Shown one piece after another: positions 45,968-54,417 of a stretch of 64,000 nt of DNA; the first letter of the stretch is position 1, and each line of letters opens with the position of its first letter. The stretch comes from Porphyromonadaceae bacterium. Lineage in GTDB: Bacteria; Bacteroidota; Bacteroidia; Bacteroidales; Dysgonomonadaceae. The position numbers and the translations under genes were made by a program. Location of the stretch: the NCBI GenBank assembly GCA_021372865.1, contig JAJFTO010000012.1, forward strand, positions 93,354 to 157,353. The letters run 5' to 3'. Below the pieces are notes generated by a model. That model was not told where the DNA came from and ran no database searches. It saw nothing but the letters and a program-made list of their open reading frames with translations.

Positions 45968-46363
45968 ATGGCAACAATATTCAGTAAAATCATCGCCGGA
46001 GAAATTCCTTCCTACAAAATTGCGGAAGACGACCGGTTTTATGCTTTTCTCGACATCAATCCGATGTCGGAGGGCCATACGCTGGTTGTGCCCAAGCAGG
46101 AAACAGATTATGTTTTTGATCTGGATGACGACAACCTGTCCGGATTGATTCTCTTTGCAAGAAAAGTGGCCAAATCGATTGAAAAAGCCATTCCCTGCCG
46201 GCGTGTGGGCATGATGGTTATTGGCCTGGAGGTGCCCCATGCACACATTCACCTGATTCCCATCCAAAAAGAGGGGGATATGAATTTATCAAATCCCAAA
46301 CTGAAGCTGTCGGCTGAGCGGTTCACCGAAATCGCACAGGAAATTGCCGCATTTACAGATTAA
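45968..46363 (+). CDS. HIT-family (histidine triad) nucleotide-binding protein
   Basis: 131 residues from MATIFSK; an earlier in-frame start would overlap greA. The histidine triad is HAHIHLIPI, with the family's N-terminal IFSKIIAGEIPSYKI and DINPMSEGHTLVVPK. HIT hydrolases act on purine nucleotide phosphoramidates or dinucleotides; the physiological substrate is unknown. Follows greA in the same operon and converges with the thioredoxin-fold lipoprotein gene (9 bp between ends). Confidence 0.92.
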   Translation: MATIFSKIIAGEIPSYKIAEDDRFYAFLDINPMSEGHTLVVPKQETDYVFDLDDDNLSGLILFARKVAKSIEKAIPCRRVGMMVIGLEVPHAHIHLIPIQKEGDMNLSNPKLKLSAERFTEIAQEIAAFTD

Positions 46364-46372
46364 ACGCTATTT

Positions 46373-47533
46373 TCAAAACACCTTCATCAACTCATCTTCC
46401 AGCCCGTTATAATCCCCCACGCGTGCTACCACGTCTCCATCGCGGTTCAGGATAAAGGTTGCAGGCATCTCTCTCACGTTGTACATGGAGAGCAGGCGCG
46501 CATTTACCGACTCCGGGTCACGCACGGTGATCCAGGGAAGGTTGCTAGCCGAAATCTTCCAAAAATGTTCATCGGAGTCGAAAGATATCTGATATATTTC
46601 TAACCCCTTCGATTTATATTGTTGATAGATCCGGTTCAACTCCATGTTGTGCTTTGGTGAAAATTCGGCGTTGTACACCACAAAATCAAGCAGTACCACC
46701 TTGCCTTTCAGGGAAGACAAAGCCACTTTTGATCCATCTACTTTCTGCAGATTAATATCAGGCAATCCCGCACTCCTTTCTGTAGGGGCGCTCTGTAAAA
46801 GTTTCTCCTGTTGTTCCTGCCGGCGCCGTGTTTTCAAAGCATTCATGGTAAATTCATAAAGATGCCTGGTGCGTTCAGCGTCGGGATAATAACGGTTCCA
46901 TGAAGTGGCCACTGCACCGAACATGGGGTAGTCTTGCTTGTTATAGGGATCAAAAATCAGATAGTCATTTATTTTCTGAAACAGGGCATAGTATGCAACA
47001 GCGCCGCCGGGATTACCAAGGATGAGGTTTGATATTTTCTTTTTGTAATCATTCAGGACACTGTCGAGTTGCGTCAGAAAAGTCATGTCGTCGATCGATG
47101 CCGATTTACGTCTCTTTTCCAGTCCGCCAATCTGTGACGCCGTAAGCTGTACCAGGGCATCCACTTCTCTCAGCTGATCGTTTACGGGTGAACCCGACAC
47201 GGTGAAAGTACGGTAAAAATCCGAGACATCGGCAGTCACTTGCAAAGTCTCTATCGAATCCACTGCGAAAGCCGCCACTTGGTTATCTATACGCAACTGA
47301 TAAAATTCAGGATTTTTCGGTGCAGGTTGTTTAAAGGAAAAATTGCCATCCTTTTTAAGAATTGCAGAGTCAAGCAATTCAATTCCTGCAAGTGCGCGGT
47401 GTTCCAGATAGAGTGTATCACCGGCTGCAGAACCTATGTTTCCTTTCACCTGAAAAACCTTTTCCTGTTTACAGGCTGTCAGCATCCCTCCTATAAGCAA
47501 GGCAATCATTATAATCTGTTTCATTTTATTCAT
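46373..47533 (-). CDS. DUF4369/thioredoxin-fold lipoprotein lacking the CxxC site
   Basis: 386 residues. Lipobox near residue 21 (GGMLTACKQE). The N-terminal half (VKGNIGSAAGDTLYLEHR) is a DUF4369-like beta domain, followed by a helical linker, then a TlpA/AhpC-type thioredoxin fold (KGKVVLLDFVVYNAEFSPKH). Where TlpA has WCxxC the sequence reads AEFSPK, so there is no redox cysteine; the cis-Pro loop (REMPATFIL) is kept. It is therefore unlikely to be a disulfide reductase and may act by binding. The family as a whole is common in Bacteroidetes. Confidence 0.8.
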   Translation of the reverse strand: MNKMKQIIMIALLIGGMLTACKQEKVFQVKGNIGSAAGDTLYLEHRALAGIELLDSAILKKDGNFSFKQPAPKNPEFYQLRIDNQVAAFAVDSIETLQVTADVSDFYRTFTVSGSPVNDQLREVDALVQLTASQIGGLEKRRKSASIDDMTFLTQLDSVLNDYKKKISNLILGNPGGAVAYYALFQKINDYLIFDPYNKQDYPMFGAVATSWNRYYPDAERTRHLYEFTMNALKTRRRQEQQEKLLQSAPTERSAGLPDINLQKVDGSKVALSSLKGKVVLLDFVVYNAEFSPKHNMELNRIYQQYKSKGLEIYQISFDSDEHFWKISASNLPWITVRDPESVNARLLSMYNVREMPATFILNRDGDVVARVGDYNGLEDELMKVF

Positions 47534-48157
47534 ACGACCATTTTTTCTGTTTCATTTAGAATTCAGCTATAAAGTTACAAACTTAACCATTTTTGTGTAG
47601 AAAAATATCCGGTAAGGAATGTTTTTTACAAAAACAGCGCGGGATTTGAAATGTATCGATCTGGATAAGTTCAGGAAAAATAACGGAAAAATTGATGCAT
47701 AAGAAAAGCATAATTTAATTTAATATGTGTTATCTATTTGATGAAATATCGAAATCAATCGGAATGATATTTTTATTTTATTTATTAATTTAATATTTTA
47801 CATATACAAACGAGAATTTATCTATTAGCACACAATTACCTCGGAGAAACCTGCGACTACTAACAATATATGGAATCGAATACCAGCAAAATTTTCAGAT
47901 TTTGTACAATTTTGGAAAGTTATTAGCACAAAATTAATCTTAACTATACTAAATTATTACTATATTTTTATATCGCCAACCTTTCAGCAAAAAATTTGTC
48001 TTTATATACAGAAAGAATCGTTTGTTTTGAATTAATAATTTCACTAAAATTGTATTATTTTTTATAGGAGATATCAGAGGATTTTTATATAATTTTTTTG
48101 GTTGCATTGTGCGAGTACACAATTTATAAAATTGAATAACTTACCTAATCTTACATT
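47534..48157. other. AT-rich intergenic region with divergent promoters
   Basis: 624 bp between divergent genes, strongly AT-rich, with no plausible ORF or structured RNA found. On the minus strand TAAGTTTG (47585-47578) is a TAnnTTTG match 45 bp before the lipoprotein gene. For the plus-strand kinase gene no clear box is seen. A curved or protein-bound promoter region is likely given the composition. Confidence 0.4.
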
Positions 48158-49978
48158 ATGATAAATTTACCGTATAATCTGTCCGATTTTTATAATTTCC
48201 AATCTGTTATTGATCAGGAAATCCTATCTTCTTTTAATTCAATCGATCTAGAAGTTTCCCTTTTAACGTTACCTATCAATACTGACAGTATCTGCATGAA
48301 ACTCGTATACGCCGGAGTAATCATTTTTGTATTTGTATCTTTCATACTGCTGATACGGTTGTTTCAGGAGCAAACGAAAAAGTACAGAATTCTACAAAAT
48401 GGAGAAAAGATGCGGAATGCTATATTTGCGAAAATAAGCCATGAGTTTCGCACGCCACTCACCATTATACTCGGCTTAAGTAAACAACTGCGCGAGCAGA
48501 AAGATATCTCCGCCAACAACTCACAGACTTATCTCAACGCCATAGAACGTCAGGGACGCAATCTCTCCGACCTGGTTAACCAGTTATTTGACATTACGAA
48601 TCTAAATACAGGAGAGGATACTGTGGAATGGAAAAGAGGAAACATCGTAGCCTTCATGGAAATGATTTTTGAAAATTACAGCATTTACGCCAGCCAGCAG
48701 GGTATGGAACTGCAATTCTTCTGCGAAGAGGATGAGATCGAGACAGATTTTGTTCCCAACTTTCTGCAAAAAATTCTTAGAAATCTGATCACCAATGCGA
48801 TCAAATACAGTGAACCCGGCTCCAGGATAAATCTCTTACTCTCAAGTAGCAATAAAAAAGGAAATAAAAAAATCATTTTCAAAGTAATCGATCAAGGCAA
48901 GGGCATAACGGCGGAAGAACTGCCCCATATTTACGAGTTGTTTTACAGGGGTAACAACTGTGGCACACAAACAGGCAACGGAATAGGACTGACGCTGACG
49001 AAGCAACTGGTGGATTTATTGAACGGGACCATTGAAGTAAGGAGTGAAGAAGGAAAAGGAACAGAGTTTACGGTCACGTTACCTGTTCTTCAAAACGAAA
49101 AAAGACTTTATTCACATTGGATTCCCGAGAAAAATCATACACCTGTAGTAAAGCAGCAGCCGTTGTTGGACAGAGAAGAATTATTCTCTTACCAAAACCA
49201 CGATAATGATTCACGCACGACCATTCTGCTGGCGGAAGACAACAAAGACATTGCCATTTATACCAAGGCTATTTTCAACACTGAAAGATACAACATTATA
49301 TATTGCCACAACGGAGAAGAAGCACTTGAGATGGCCAACGAACATTTACCTGATATTGTGATCACTGATGTAATTATGCCCAAAATGAACGGACTTGAAT
49401 TGTGTCAGCAAATAAAAAATTCACCGCTACTCAGTCATATCCCAATCGTCGTTATTTCAGCCAAAAATGAAGAAAAGGATTATATTGAAGGACTAAAATG
49501 CGGTGCCGATGCTTACATAAGAAAACCTTTCACGCCGGAAGAACTGCAGATGCTGACTGAAAATTTGCTAAAATCCAGAGACCGTCTGAAAGAGAAATAT
49601 CAGCGGGCTATTGTGAAAGAGGAAAAAAGCGAGCAGCATGACAATCTGAATATGAATTTTCTGAGGCATGTCACCGATATTATCTACCGGGAAATGAAAA
49701 ATCCTGATTTTTCCTCCAACAAACTGGCGAAGGAACTTGCTATCAGCGTGTCGCAACTCAATAAAAAACTGAATGCAACGACAGGTTATCCCGCCTCCAC
49801 TTATATTTTACAGGTAAAGCTATCCCATGCAAAAAAGATACTTGCCTCCCAGAATAAAACCATCGGCGAAGTGGCATCGGAGTGCGGCGTGTATGATATA
49901 AATTACTTTTCACGCGTCTTCAAAAAACACACCGGCGTGACTCCATCTCAGTATAGGCGATTGCCTGTACACGCATAA
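48158..49978 (+). CDS. Hybrid histidine kinase/response regulator/AraC-type regulator without a periplasmic sensor
   Basis: 606 residues in one chain: a short N-terminus of about 46 residues, one membrane helix (VYAGVIIFVFVSFILLIRLF), HisKA with His95 (KISHEFRTPLTIILG), HATPase (ITNAIKYSEPGSRIN, IDQGKGITAEEL, GNGIGLTLTKQLVD), a receiver domain with Asp404 (VITDVIMPKMNG), and a C-terminal AraC/HTH pair (LAKELAISVSQLNKKLNATT, CGVYDINYFSRVFKKHTGVT). Classical Bacteroides HTCS proteins are over 1300 residues with a large periplasmic propeller; that part is absent here. The input signal and target genes are unknown. No glycan genes are directly beside it. Confidence 0.9.
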   Translation: MINLPYNLSDFYNFQSVIDQEILSSFNSIDLEVSLLTLPINTDSICMKLVYAGVIIFVFVSFILLIRLFQEQTKKYRILQNGEKMRNAIFAKISHEFRTPLTIILGLSKQLREQKDISANNSQTYLNAIERQGRNLSDLVNQLFDITNLNTGEDTVEWKRGNIVAFMEMIFENYSIYASQQGMELQFFCEEDEIETDFVPNFLQKILRNLITNAIKYSEPGSRINLLLSSSNKKGNKKIIFKVIDQGKGITAEELPHIYELFYRGNNCGTQTGNGIGLTLTKQLVDLLNGTIEVRSEEGKGTEFTVTLPVLQNEKRLYSHWIPEKNHTPVVKQQPLLDREELFSYQNHDNDSRTTILLAEDNKDIAIYTKAIFNTERYNIIYCHNGEEALEMANEHLPDIVITDVIMPKMNGLELCQQIKNSPLLSHIPIVVISAKNEEKDYIEGLKCGADAYIRKPFTPEELQMLTENLLKSRDRLKEKYQRAIVKEEKSEQHDNLNMNFLRHVTDIIYREMKNPDFSSNKLAKELAISVSQLNKKLNATTGYPASTYILQVKLSHAKKILASQNKTIGEVASECGVYDINYFSRVFKKHTGVTPSQYRRLPVHA

Positions 49979-50062
49979 AAAGATATAATGCTTCCCTATA
50001 GCTGATAATATATATATTTGGAAATAAATAGGTTGGGAACTGTAATATCTGAATGACCTTGC

Positions 50063-50084
50063 GACAAAAAAATCTTTTTTTGTC
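50063..50084. terminator. A/T-rich inverted repeat, possible terminator
   Basis: GACAAAAAAA (50063-50072), TC, TTTTTTTGTC (50075-50084). The stem is weak but contains its own T-run; placed 85 bp after the kinase stop. Confidence 0.3.
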
Positions 50085-50325
50085 ACATTATAAGTACAAT
50101 TAGCACCATTATTTAACTGGTTATCAAATATCAAGGAATCGAAAATGCGCAAATAATACTAATCGTTAAGAATGTTAAAGCGTAATTTATCCTAAATTTG
50201 ACAAAATAAGTCCTAACCGTAAATATAGCAAAAGCGTATGTTTGCATTCGAAATAAAAGAGCGGACGAAAGGACACCTCAAATTTTCTAAACGTACGGAG
50301 ATAGATTAATGACAAATTTCAAGGA

Positions 50326-50362
50326 AAACGATAAACGGTCGGCGCACAAACGATAAACGGTC
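50326..50362. repeat. 15-bp direct repeat, 22-bp register
   Basis: AAACGATAAACGGTC occurs at 50326-50340 and again at 50348-50362, exactly 22 bp apart start to start (two helical turns). It lies about 130 bp before the HU-like gene. Confidence 0.6.
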
Positions 50363-50493
50363 AAAAAAAAAACTCCAAGCGTAACAAAAATGAAGTATTA
50401 AGCAAAATAGTGGTAGCATTCAATCTTTTAGCACGAAATATGCAACCAATTAACCGCCGGCAAAAAACAGGACAAACAATTAAATAATTCCAT

Positions 50494-50871
50494 ATGAAGT
50501 ATAGACTTGTACAAAAAGCAAATCCACTGGAGCCCGAAATAACAAGGAAGTGGTATGCCAGCCCTGTGAAGGAAGGTACGATCAACAATTACCAACTGAG
50601 CAAAGGCATATCCGGCAAATCATCACTGACAAGGGGGGCGGTATTGAATGTGATTGAAAATATGGTAGATGAGATAACCCGATATCTGATTGAAGGAAAC
50701 AGTGTGAATTTAAATAATTTCGGCACTTTACGGCTTTCACTTTCCAGTGAGGGTGTAAGTAGTCCTGCCGATTTCACCGCTGAAAATATCAAAAATATGC
50801 GGGTTGTTTTTACACCTTCACCCGAGTTTAAAAAAACATTGCAGGAAATCTCCTTTGAGCTGACAGAATGA
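50494..50871 (+). CDS. HU-related DNA-binding protein (HU_rel type)
   Basis: 125 residues. It matches the HU/IHF-related family with an N-terminal extension, MKYRLVQKANPLEPEITRKW, and core segments LSKGISGKSSLTRGAVLNVI and SVNLNNFGTLRLSLSSEGVS; the C-terminus reads FTPSPEFKKTLQEISFEL. Such proteins bind DNA non-specifically, and Bacteroidetes carry many. It begins a run of plus-strand genes leading to the collagen-like lipoprotein, with 68 bp before the next gene. Confidence 0.85.
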   Translation: MKYRLVQKANPLEPEITRKWYASPVKEGTINNYQLSKGISGKSSLTRGAVLNVIENMVDEITRYLIEGNSVNLNNFGTLRLSLSSEGVSSPADFTAENIKNMRVVFTPSPEFKKTLQEISFELTE

Positions 50872-50939
50872 TTTAATACTGGCAAAGGGAAAAAACAGTT
50901 CGTTGCAAAGCATAAAAAAGATTGAAACATCCGCACTAT

Positions 50940-51572
50940 ATGGCCATTAAATACAAACATTTCCACAAAAAAACATTCCCGGTGAGCCAAACACTCATGC
51001 TTCATTCATTGGGTTTCGTTTCAGGTGATCCTACCATCAGGATCGGTTATCCGTTTGTATTTCATCCGGGTGTTCAGGTCACTGTCACCGAACCGGGTGA
51101 TGCAAAATGGGTGTATATGATGTTGCCAATACCGAAAGGAAGCCTGATTACGGAAGTAAAGGTTGCCTACCACCGTACGGACATCCTCAGCCACATCACT
51201 CATATCCGTCTGGTGGAGCAAAGAGAACCGGTTGCGGCAGAAGTGTTGCACGACGAAAAAATTACAAACACCATTCCTTCCATTGGTGAGATTAAATCAG
51301 AATGTCATGTGACAGTAAAAAGGAGTATGATCCTCAAGATTTGCATGGCTTTCACCAGCACCGAAGCAATGATTGAGTTCGGTGGTGTGGAAGTAGAGTA
51401 TGTCCCTGTTAATAAACAACAGAACCTGTCTGAAGACGATGTAGATAAAAAACGAAAGGAGGAAATACTTATTTACAAATTCAACAAGAAACAATCCATC
51501 AACGATAACCAGCCGACCCTAGTCGATCTGTTTTTCCAAACAAGAAAGAAAAAGACAATTTCTAACAAATAG
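50940..51572 (+). CDS. Protein of unknown function beside HU-like gene
   Basis: 210 residues from MAIKYKHFHKKTF. I do not recognise it. The middle is beta-rich (IRIGYPFVFHPGVQVTVTEP, WVYMMLPIPKGSLITEVKVA, CHVTVKRSMILKICMAFTST), suggesting a compact jelly-roll or sandwich, with a charged C-terminal tail (SEDDVDKKRKEEILIYKFNK). No signal peptide or membrane helix. Its neighbours are an HU-like protein and a collagen-like lipoprotein 47 bp downstream. Confidence 0.65.
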   Translation: MAIKYKHFHKKTFPVSQTLMLHSLGFVSGDPTIRIGYPFVFHPGVQVTVTEPGDAKWVYMMLPIPKGSLITEVKVAYHRTDILSHITHIRLVEQREPVAAEVLHDEKITNTIPSIGEIKSECHVTVKRSMILKICMAFTSTEAMIEFGGVEVEYVPVNKQQNLSEDDVDKKRKEEILIYKFNKKQSINDNQPTLVDLFFQTRKKKTISNK

Positions 51573-51619
51573 AACACCTTAGTGAAATATTTTAATTATT
51601 ATTTTTAAATTTTTAGTGT

Positions 51620-54292
51620 ATGAAAAAAAAGTTATTTTTTAAGCTATTTATCTTTGCAGTAATTGGCGCTTTGTTGACAGTTACTTCTTGTAAAGATTAT
51701 GACGAAGACATCACTGACCTTCAGGATCAGATAAGCTCCCTGAAGACTACGGTCGATGCCATTGATGCGTCCATAAAAGCCGGTGCCACAATCAAAAGTG
51801 TCACACCTACTGCTAATGGAATCACAATCACACTGAGTAACAACCAGTCATACAACATCACCAATGGTACCAACGGTGCTAAGGGTGACAAGGGTGACAA
51901 GGGTGATACCGGTGCTACTGGTGCTGCTGGCGCTGCTGGAACCGTTGTAACCATCGGTGCCAATGGAAACTGGTACCTTAACGGAACTGATAGCGGTAAA
52001 CCTTCACGGGGTGTAGCTGGTACTAACGGAACAAATGGTACTAACGGAAAAGATGGCGCATACTACTATCCAAACGAGGATGGTTTCTGGCACAAGGTAG
52101 ATGGAACAACTGACGTAGCTACTACTCAGACCTGGTTACCGGAAGGTACCATCACTGCTGTGTATGACAGTGAAACAGGCCTTGTAACTCTCTACAACGT
52201 TGAAGGAGCCGATGGACCCTTCACAATCGGCAAGGGTGAACTCGCCGGCTTGCTTTTTGCTCCCAACACCATGGAAGATGGAGTAGGTGTAATTGATCTG
52301 GGTTACATCAATGGAACTCTGGGTTCAAGCACAGTAAAATCCACATTCCAGAGTAACCTGAAGTTGAACTTCCGTTTCAACCCCTCTTTAGCTGATGTAT
52401 CTCTCACAACATGGGATTTCATAACCAACTCAGTTACATTCCGTGCTGCTCCAAGTGCTGACAAAGCCAATATTTTTGCTGTGTCCAGCTTTGTGGATAA
52501 GACCGGATGGGGCGAATTTGGCCTTCAGACTACGAATTGGGCAGAACCGCCCGCAGGTCAGAGCTTGGTACTTGCACTTCAGGGTACAACCCCACAGGGC
52601 GAATCTGCAAAAGTGGTTACCTCTGATTACGTAAAGGTAGTTCCTGTACAGTATACAGCAACCATTTCAAATTCCAAATTACCGGCATTCACTGACTACA
52701 GAACAACCTCTCCTGCAATTGGTGACGTTAAAGATCATGAGTTGGTTTATACCGCCGAGAATCTGGAACTATTGGATTATGTATGGGCTACTGCTACTTT
52801 TGGTGCTGTGAAAAAGAAATTCGCTGATTACGGTTTTACCGATTACAAATTCGAGTTCTCTACAGTTGCCAATTATGACGGCCTTGACGGCGTAACCGAT
52901 CAGAACGCTTTCGTTTCACTTTCCGGCTCTAAGCTGACCGTTTTGCAGGGTACTGCCGCAATTGATAGAAGACCTTTGATCAAGGTGACCCTGAAGAGTA
53001 CAGTGAACGAGGCTGTGCTGGCTACCGGTTATATCAAGTTCACCATTGTGAGAGAAGCCACTGTAGTGCCCACACCGAAGACTTATACATTCGATGGTGG
53101 TACAAAACAGTATGCTGATTTGTTCAATGGCGTGGCAGTCATCGCTAATAACAAAACCGATATCATTGTAGACTGGACCAAAATGAACCAGATCTACACT
53201 GAACTTGGATTGTCTCACAACGAATTCAATTCTATCTACGGTCCTGCAACCATGACATGGGCTCCTGCAAATCAAGGAATGGGTGGTATTGTTAAATCGG
53301 CCAATCAACCCGATGTGGATTCTTATGCTATGAAGTATCAGATTACACCGCTTGCCAAGTTCGGTACGACAACTGTTACTTATACGTTTACGCCCACCAA
53401 CACTGCATATCCTGTACTGAACTTCGTATTCACATACAACATTGCGAAACCAGTACTCGATAAGACCATCCTTGAAGGTTATCGTTACAACGGCTCTCTG
53501 ACAGATATCATGACACAGGGTATGAATACAGGCGGCGGTTACCTGATGCAGCTCTACCTGGGTGAAGCGTTCGCATTCGGTACTACTGCTTATAGGAATG
53601 TATTTGCTGTTGCAACTGACAACAAGATTGACGGTGCAACCCATACATTCCAGTTCAAGACGACTGTACCACCTCAAGCAGGTGCTGCACTGACCCCGGC
53701 TACCGGCGGAACCATCGATCAAGCGCTTGGTACAAGTGCTGCACCGACTAGCGGACAGTTAATGAATCTGACCACGAAGCTGACCACTGCGGAAAGGATA
53801 TATGACATGCAGTTCGTAACAACCTATCCAAACGCTGAAACTGACGTATTCAATTTCAAGGTTCATTTCGTGAATCCGTTCGAGATCAAGCTTGCTTCAC
53901 CTGTTGACTTCCAGTTGATCGACAAAGTCAATGGAACCGCAGATACCGAAGACGTAAAAGATAACTATATCGTTACCTTCAAGGGCAAGAACATCGTCAC
54001 CAAGGGTGTTGCTGAAACGACCAATAGCTCCACGACTGTTATAGCAGCAGATTATGTAGACATTACAAATGCTAGTTATGGACTGTTCTACAAGTTGGCA
54101 CCTGGGACACAGTACTTCACCATCTCCAAAGCTCCCAGCAACGACTGGACCAAAGAGAGTGTACTTACCTGGGACAACGCTGGAACACAGCTGATTTCTG
54201 AACAAAACGTGGCAACCTTACAGGTTACATTCAAATCATCTTTTGCTGAAATCACAAAATCTGTCGATAACGTGACCGTTAAACCTGAATAA
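51620..54292 (+). CDS. Large surface lipoprotein with collagen-like Gly-X-Y segment (PL29-lyase/DUF4988-type N-terminus)
   Basis: 890 residues. Signal peptide with lipobox near residues 21-24 (TVTSC), then a short coiled coil (DITDLQDQISSLKTTVDAID) and a collagen-like run: GAKGDKGDKGDTGATGAAG (eight Gly-X-Y triplets), a short spacer, then GTNGTNGTNGKDG. This arrangement is typical of the DUF4988/PL29-lyase N-terminal module. The remaining 750 residues are beta-rich and Thr/Asn-rich with few Cys, consistent with a surface-layer or adhesin-like protein; I see no lyase catalytic domain. It is immediately followed by a terminator and an OmpA gene. Its regular use of frequent codons suggests high expression. 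Confidence 0.75.
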   Translation: MKKKLFFKLFIFAVIGALLTVTSCKDYDEDITDLQDQISSLKTTVDAIDASIKAGATIKSVTPTANGITITLSNNQSYNITNGTNGAKGDKGDKGDTGATGAAGAAGTVVTIGANGNWYLNGTDSGKPSRGVAGTNGTNGTNGKDGAYYYPNEDGFWHKVDGTTDVATTQTWLPEGTITAVYDSETGLVTLYNVEGADGPFTIGKGELAGLLFAPNTMEDGVGVIDLGYINGTLGSSTVKSTFQSNLKLNFRFNPSLADVSLTTWDFITNSVTFRAAPSADKANIFAVSSFVDKTGWGEFGLQTTNWAEPPAGQSLVLALQGTTPQGESAKVVTSDYVKVVPVQYTATISNSKLPAFTDYRTTSPAIGDVKDHELVYTAENLELLDYVWATATFGAVKKKFADYGFTDYKFEFSTVANYDGLDGVTDQNAFVSLSGSKLTVLQGTAAIDRRPLIKVTLKSTVNEAVLATGYIKFTIVREATVVPTPKTYTFDGGTKQYADLFNGVAVIANNKTDIIVDWTKMNQIYTELGLSHNEFNSIYGPATMTWAPANQGMGGIVKSANQPDVDSYAMKYQITPLAKFGTTTVTYTFTPTNTAYPVLNFVFTYNIAKPVLDKTILEGYRYNGSLTDIMTQGMNTGGGYLMQLYLGEAFAFGTTAYRNVFAVATDNKIDGATHTFQFKTTVPPQAGAALTPATGGTIDQALGTSAAPTSGQLMNLTTKLTTAERIYDMQFVTTYPNAETDVFNFKVHFVNPFEIKLASPVDFQLIDKVNGTADTEDVKDNYIVTFKGKNIVTKGVAETTNSSTTVIAADYVDITNASYGLFYKLAPGTQYFTISKAPSNDWTKESVLTWDNAGTQLISEQNVATLQVTFKSSFAEITKSVDNVTVKPE

Positions 54293-54313
54293 GTGATTTT
54301 AACCAACTATTTA

Positions 54314-54343
54314 AAAGAGGGTGCCCCAAGGGGCATCCTCTTT
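54314..54343 (+). terminator. Terminator after the collagen-like lipoprotein gene
   Basis: AAGAGGGTGCCCC pairs with GGGGCATCCTCTT around a CAAG core, one G-U pair, followed by TACCTTTT. It lies 22 bp past the stop. Confidence 0.75.
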
Positions 54344-54417
54344 ACCTTTTAAAATGATCAGACACCTTATTGTAAAACTAGATTTCGATTTTTAATCAAT
54401 AGTTTAAACCGACAAAT

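Larger units (their letters stand above)
49979..50493. other. AT-rich region upstream of HU-like gene with direct and inverted repeats
   Basis: 515 bp with no gene. It holds an A/T inverted repeat at 50063-50084, two TAnnTTTG boxes (TAAATTTG 50193-50200, TATGTTTG 50237-50244), and a 15-bp direct repeat at 50326 and 50348. Any transcript from the boxes would have a leader of about 240-290 nt before the HU-like gene. Confidence 0.45.

Noticed and set aside
49980..50020. Single AGCTGAT after the hybrid kinase as a sixth heptad locus
   Set aside because: Only one unit, no periodicity and not upstream of a nearby start.
51860..52060. Short tandem GGTGACAAG-type DNA repeat considered as CRISPR or intergenic repeat
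   Set aside because: It lies within the lipoprotein coding frame and simply encodes the collagen-like Gly-X-Y triplets.
52916..53722. 268-codon frame antisense to the collagen-like lipoprotein
   Set aside because: Opposite a clear lipoprotein gene; Cys- and His-rich composition of an antisense reading, with no domain.
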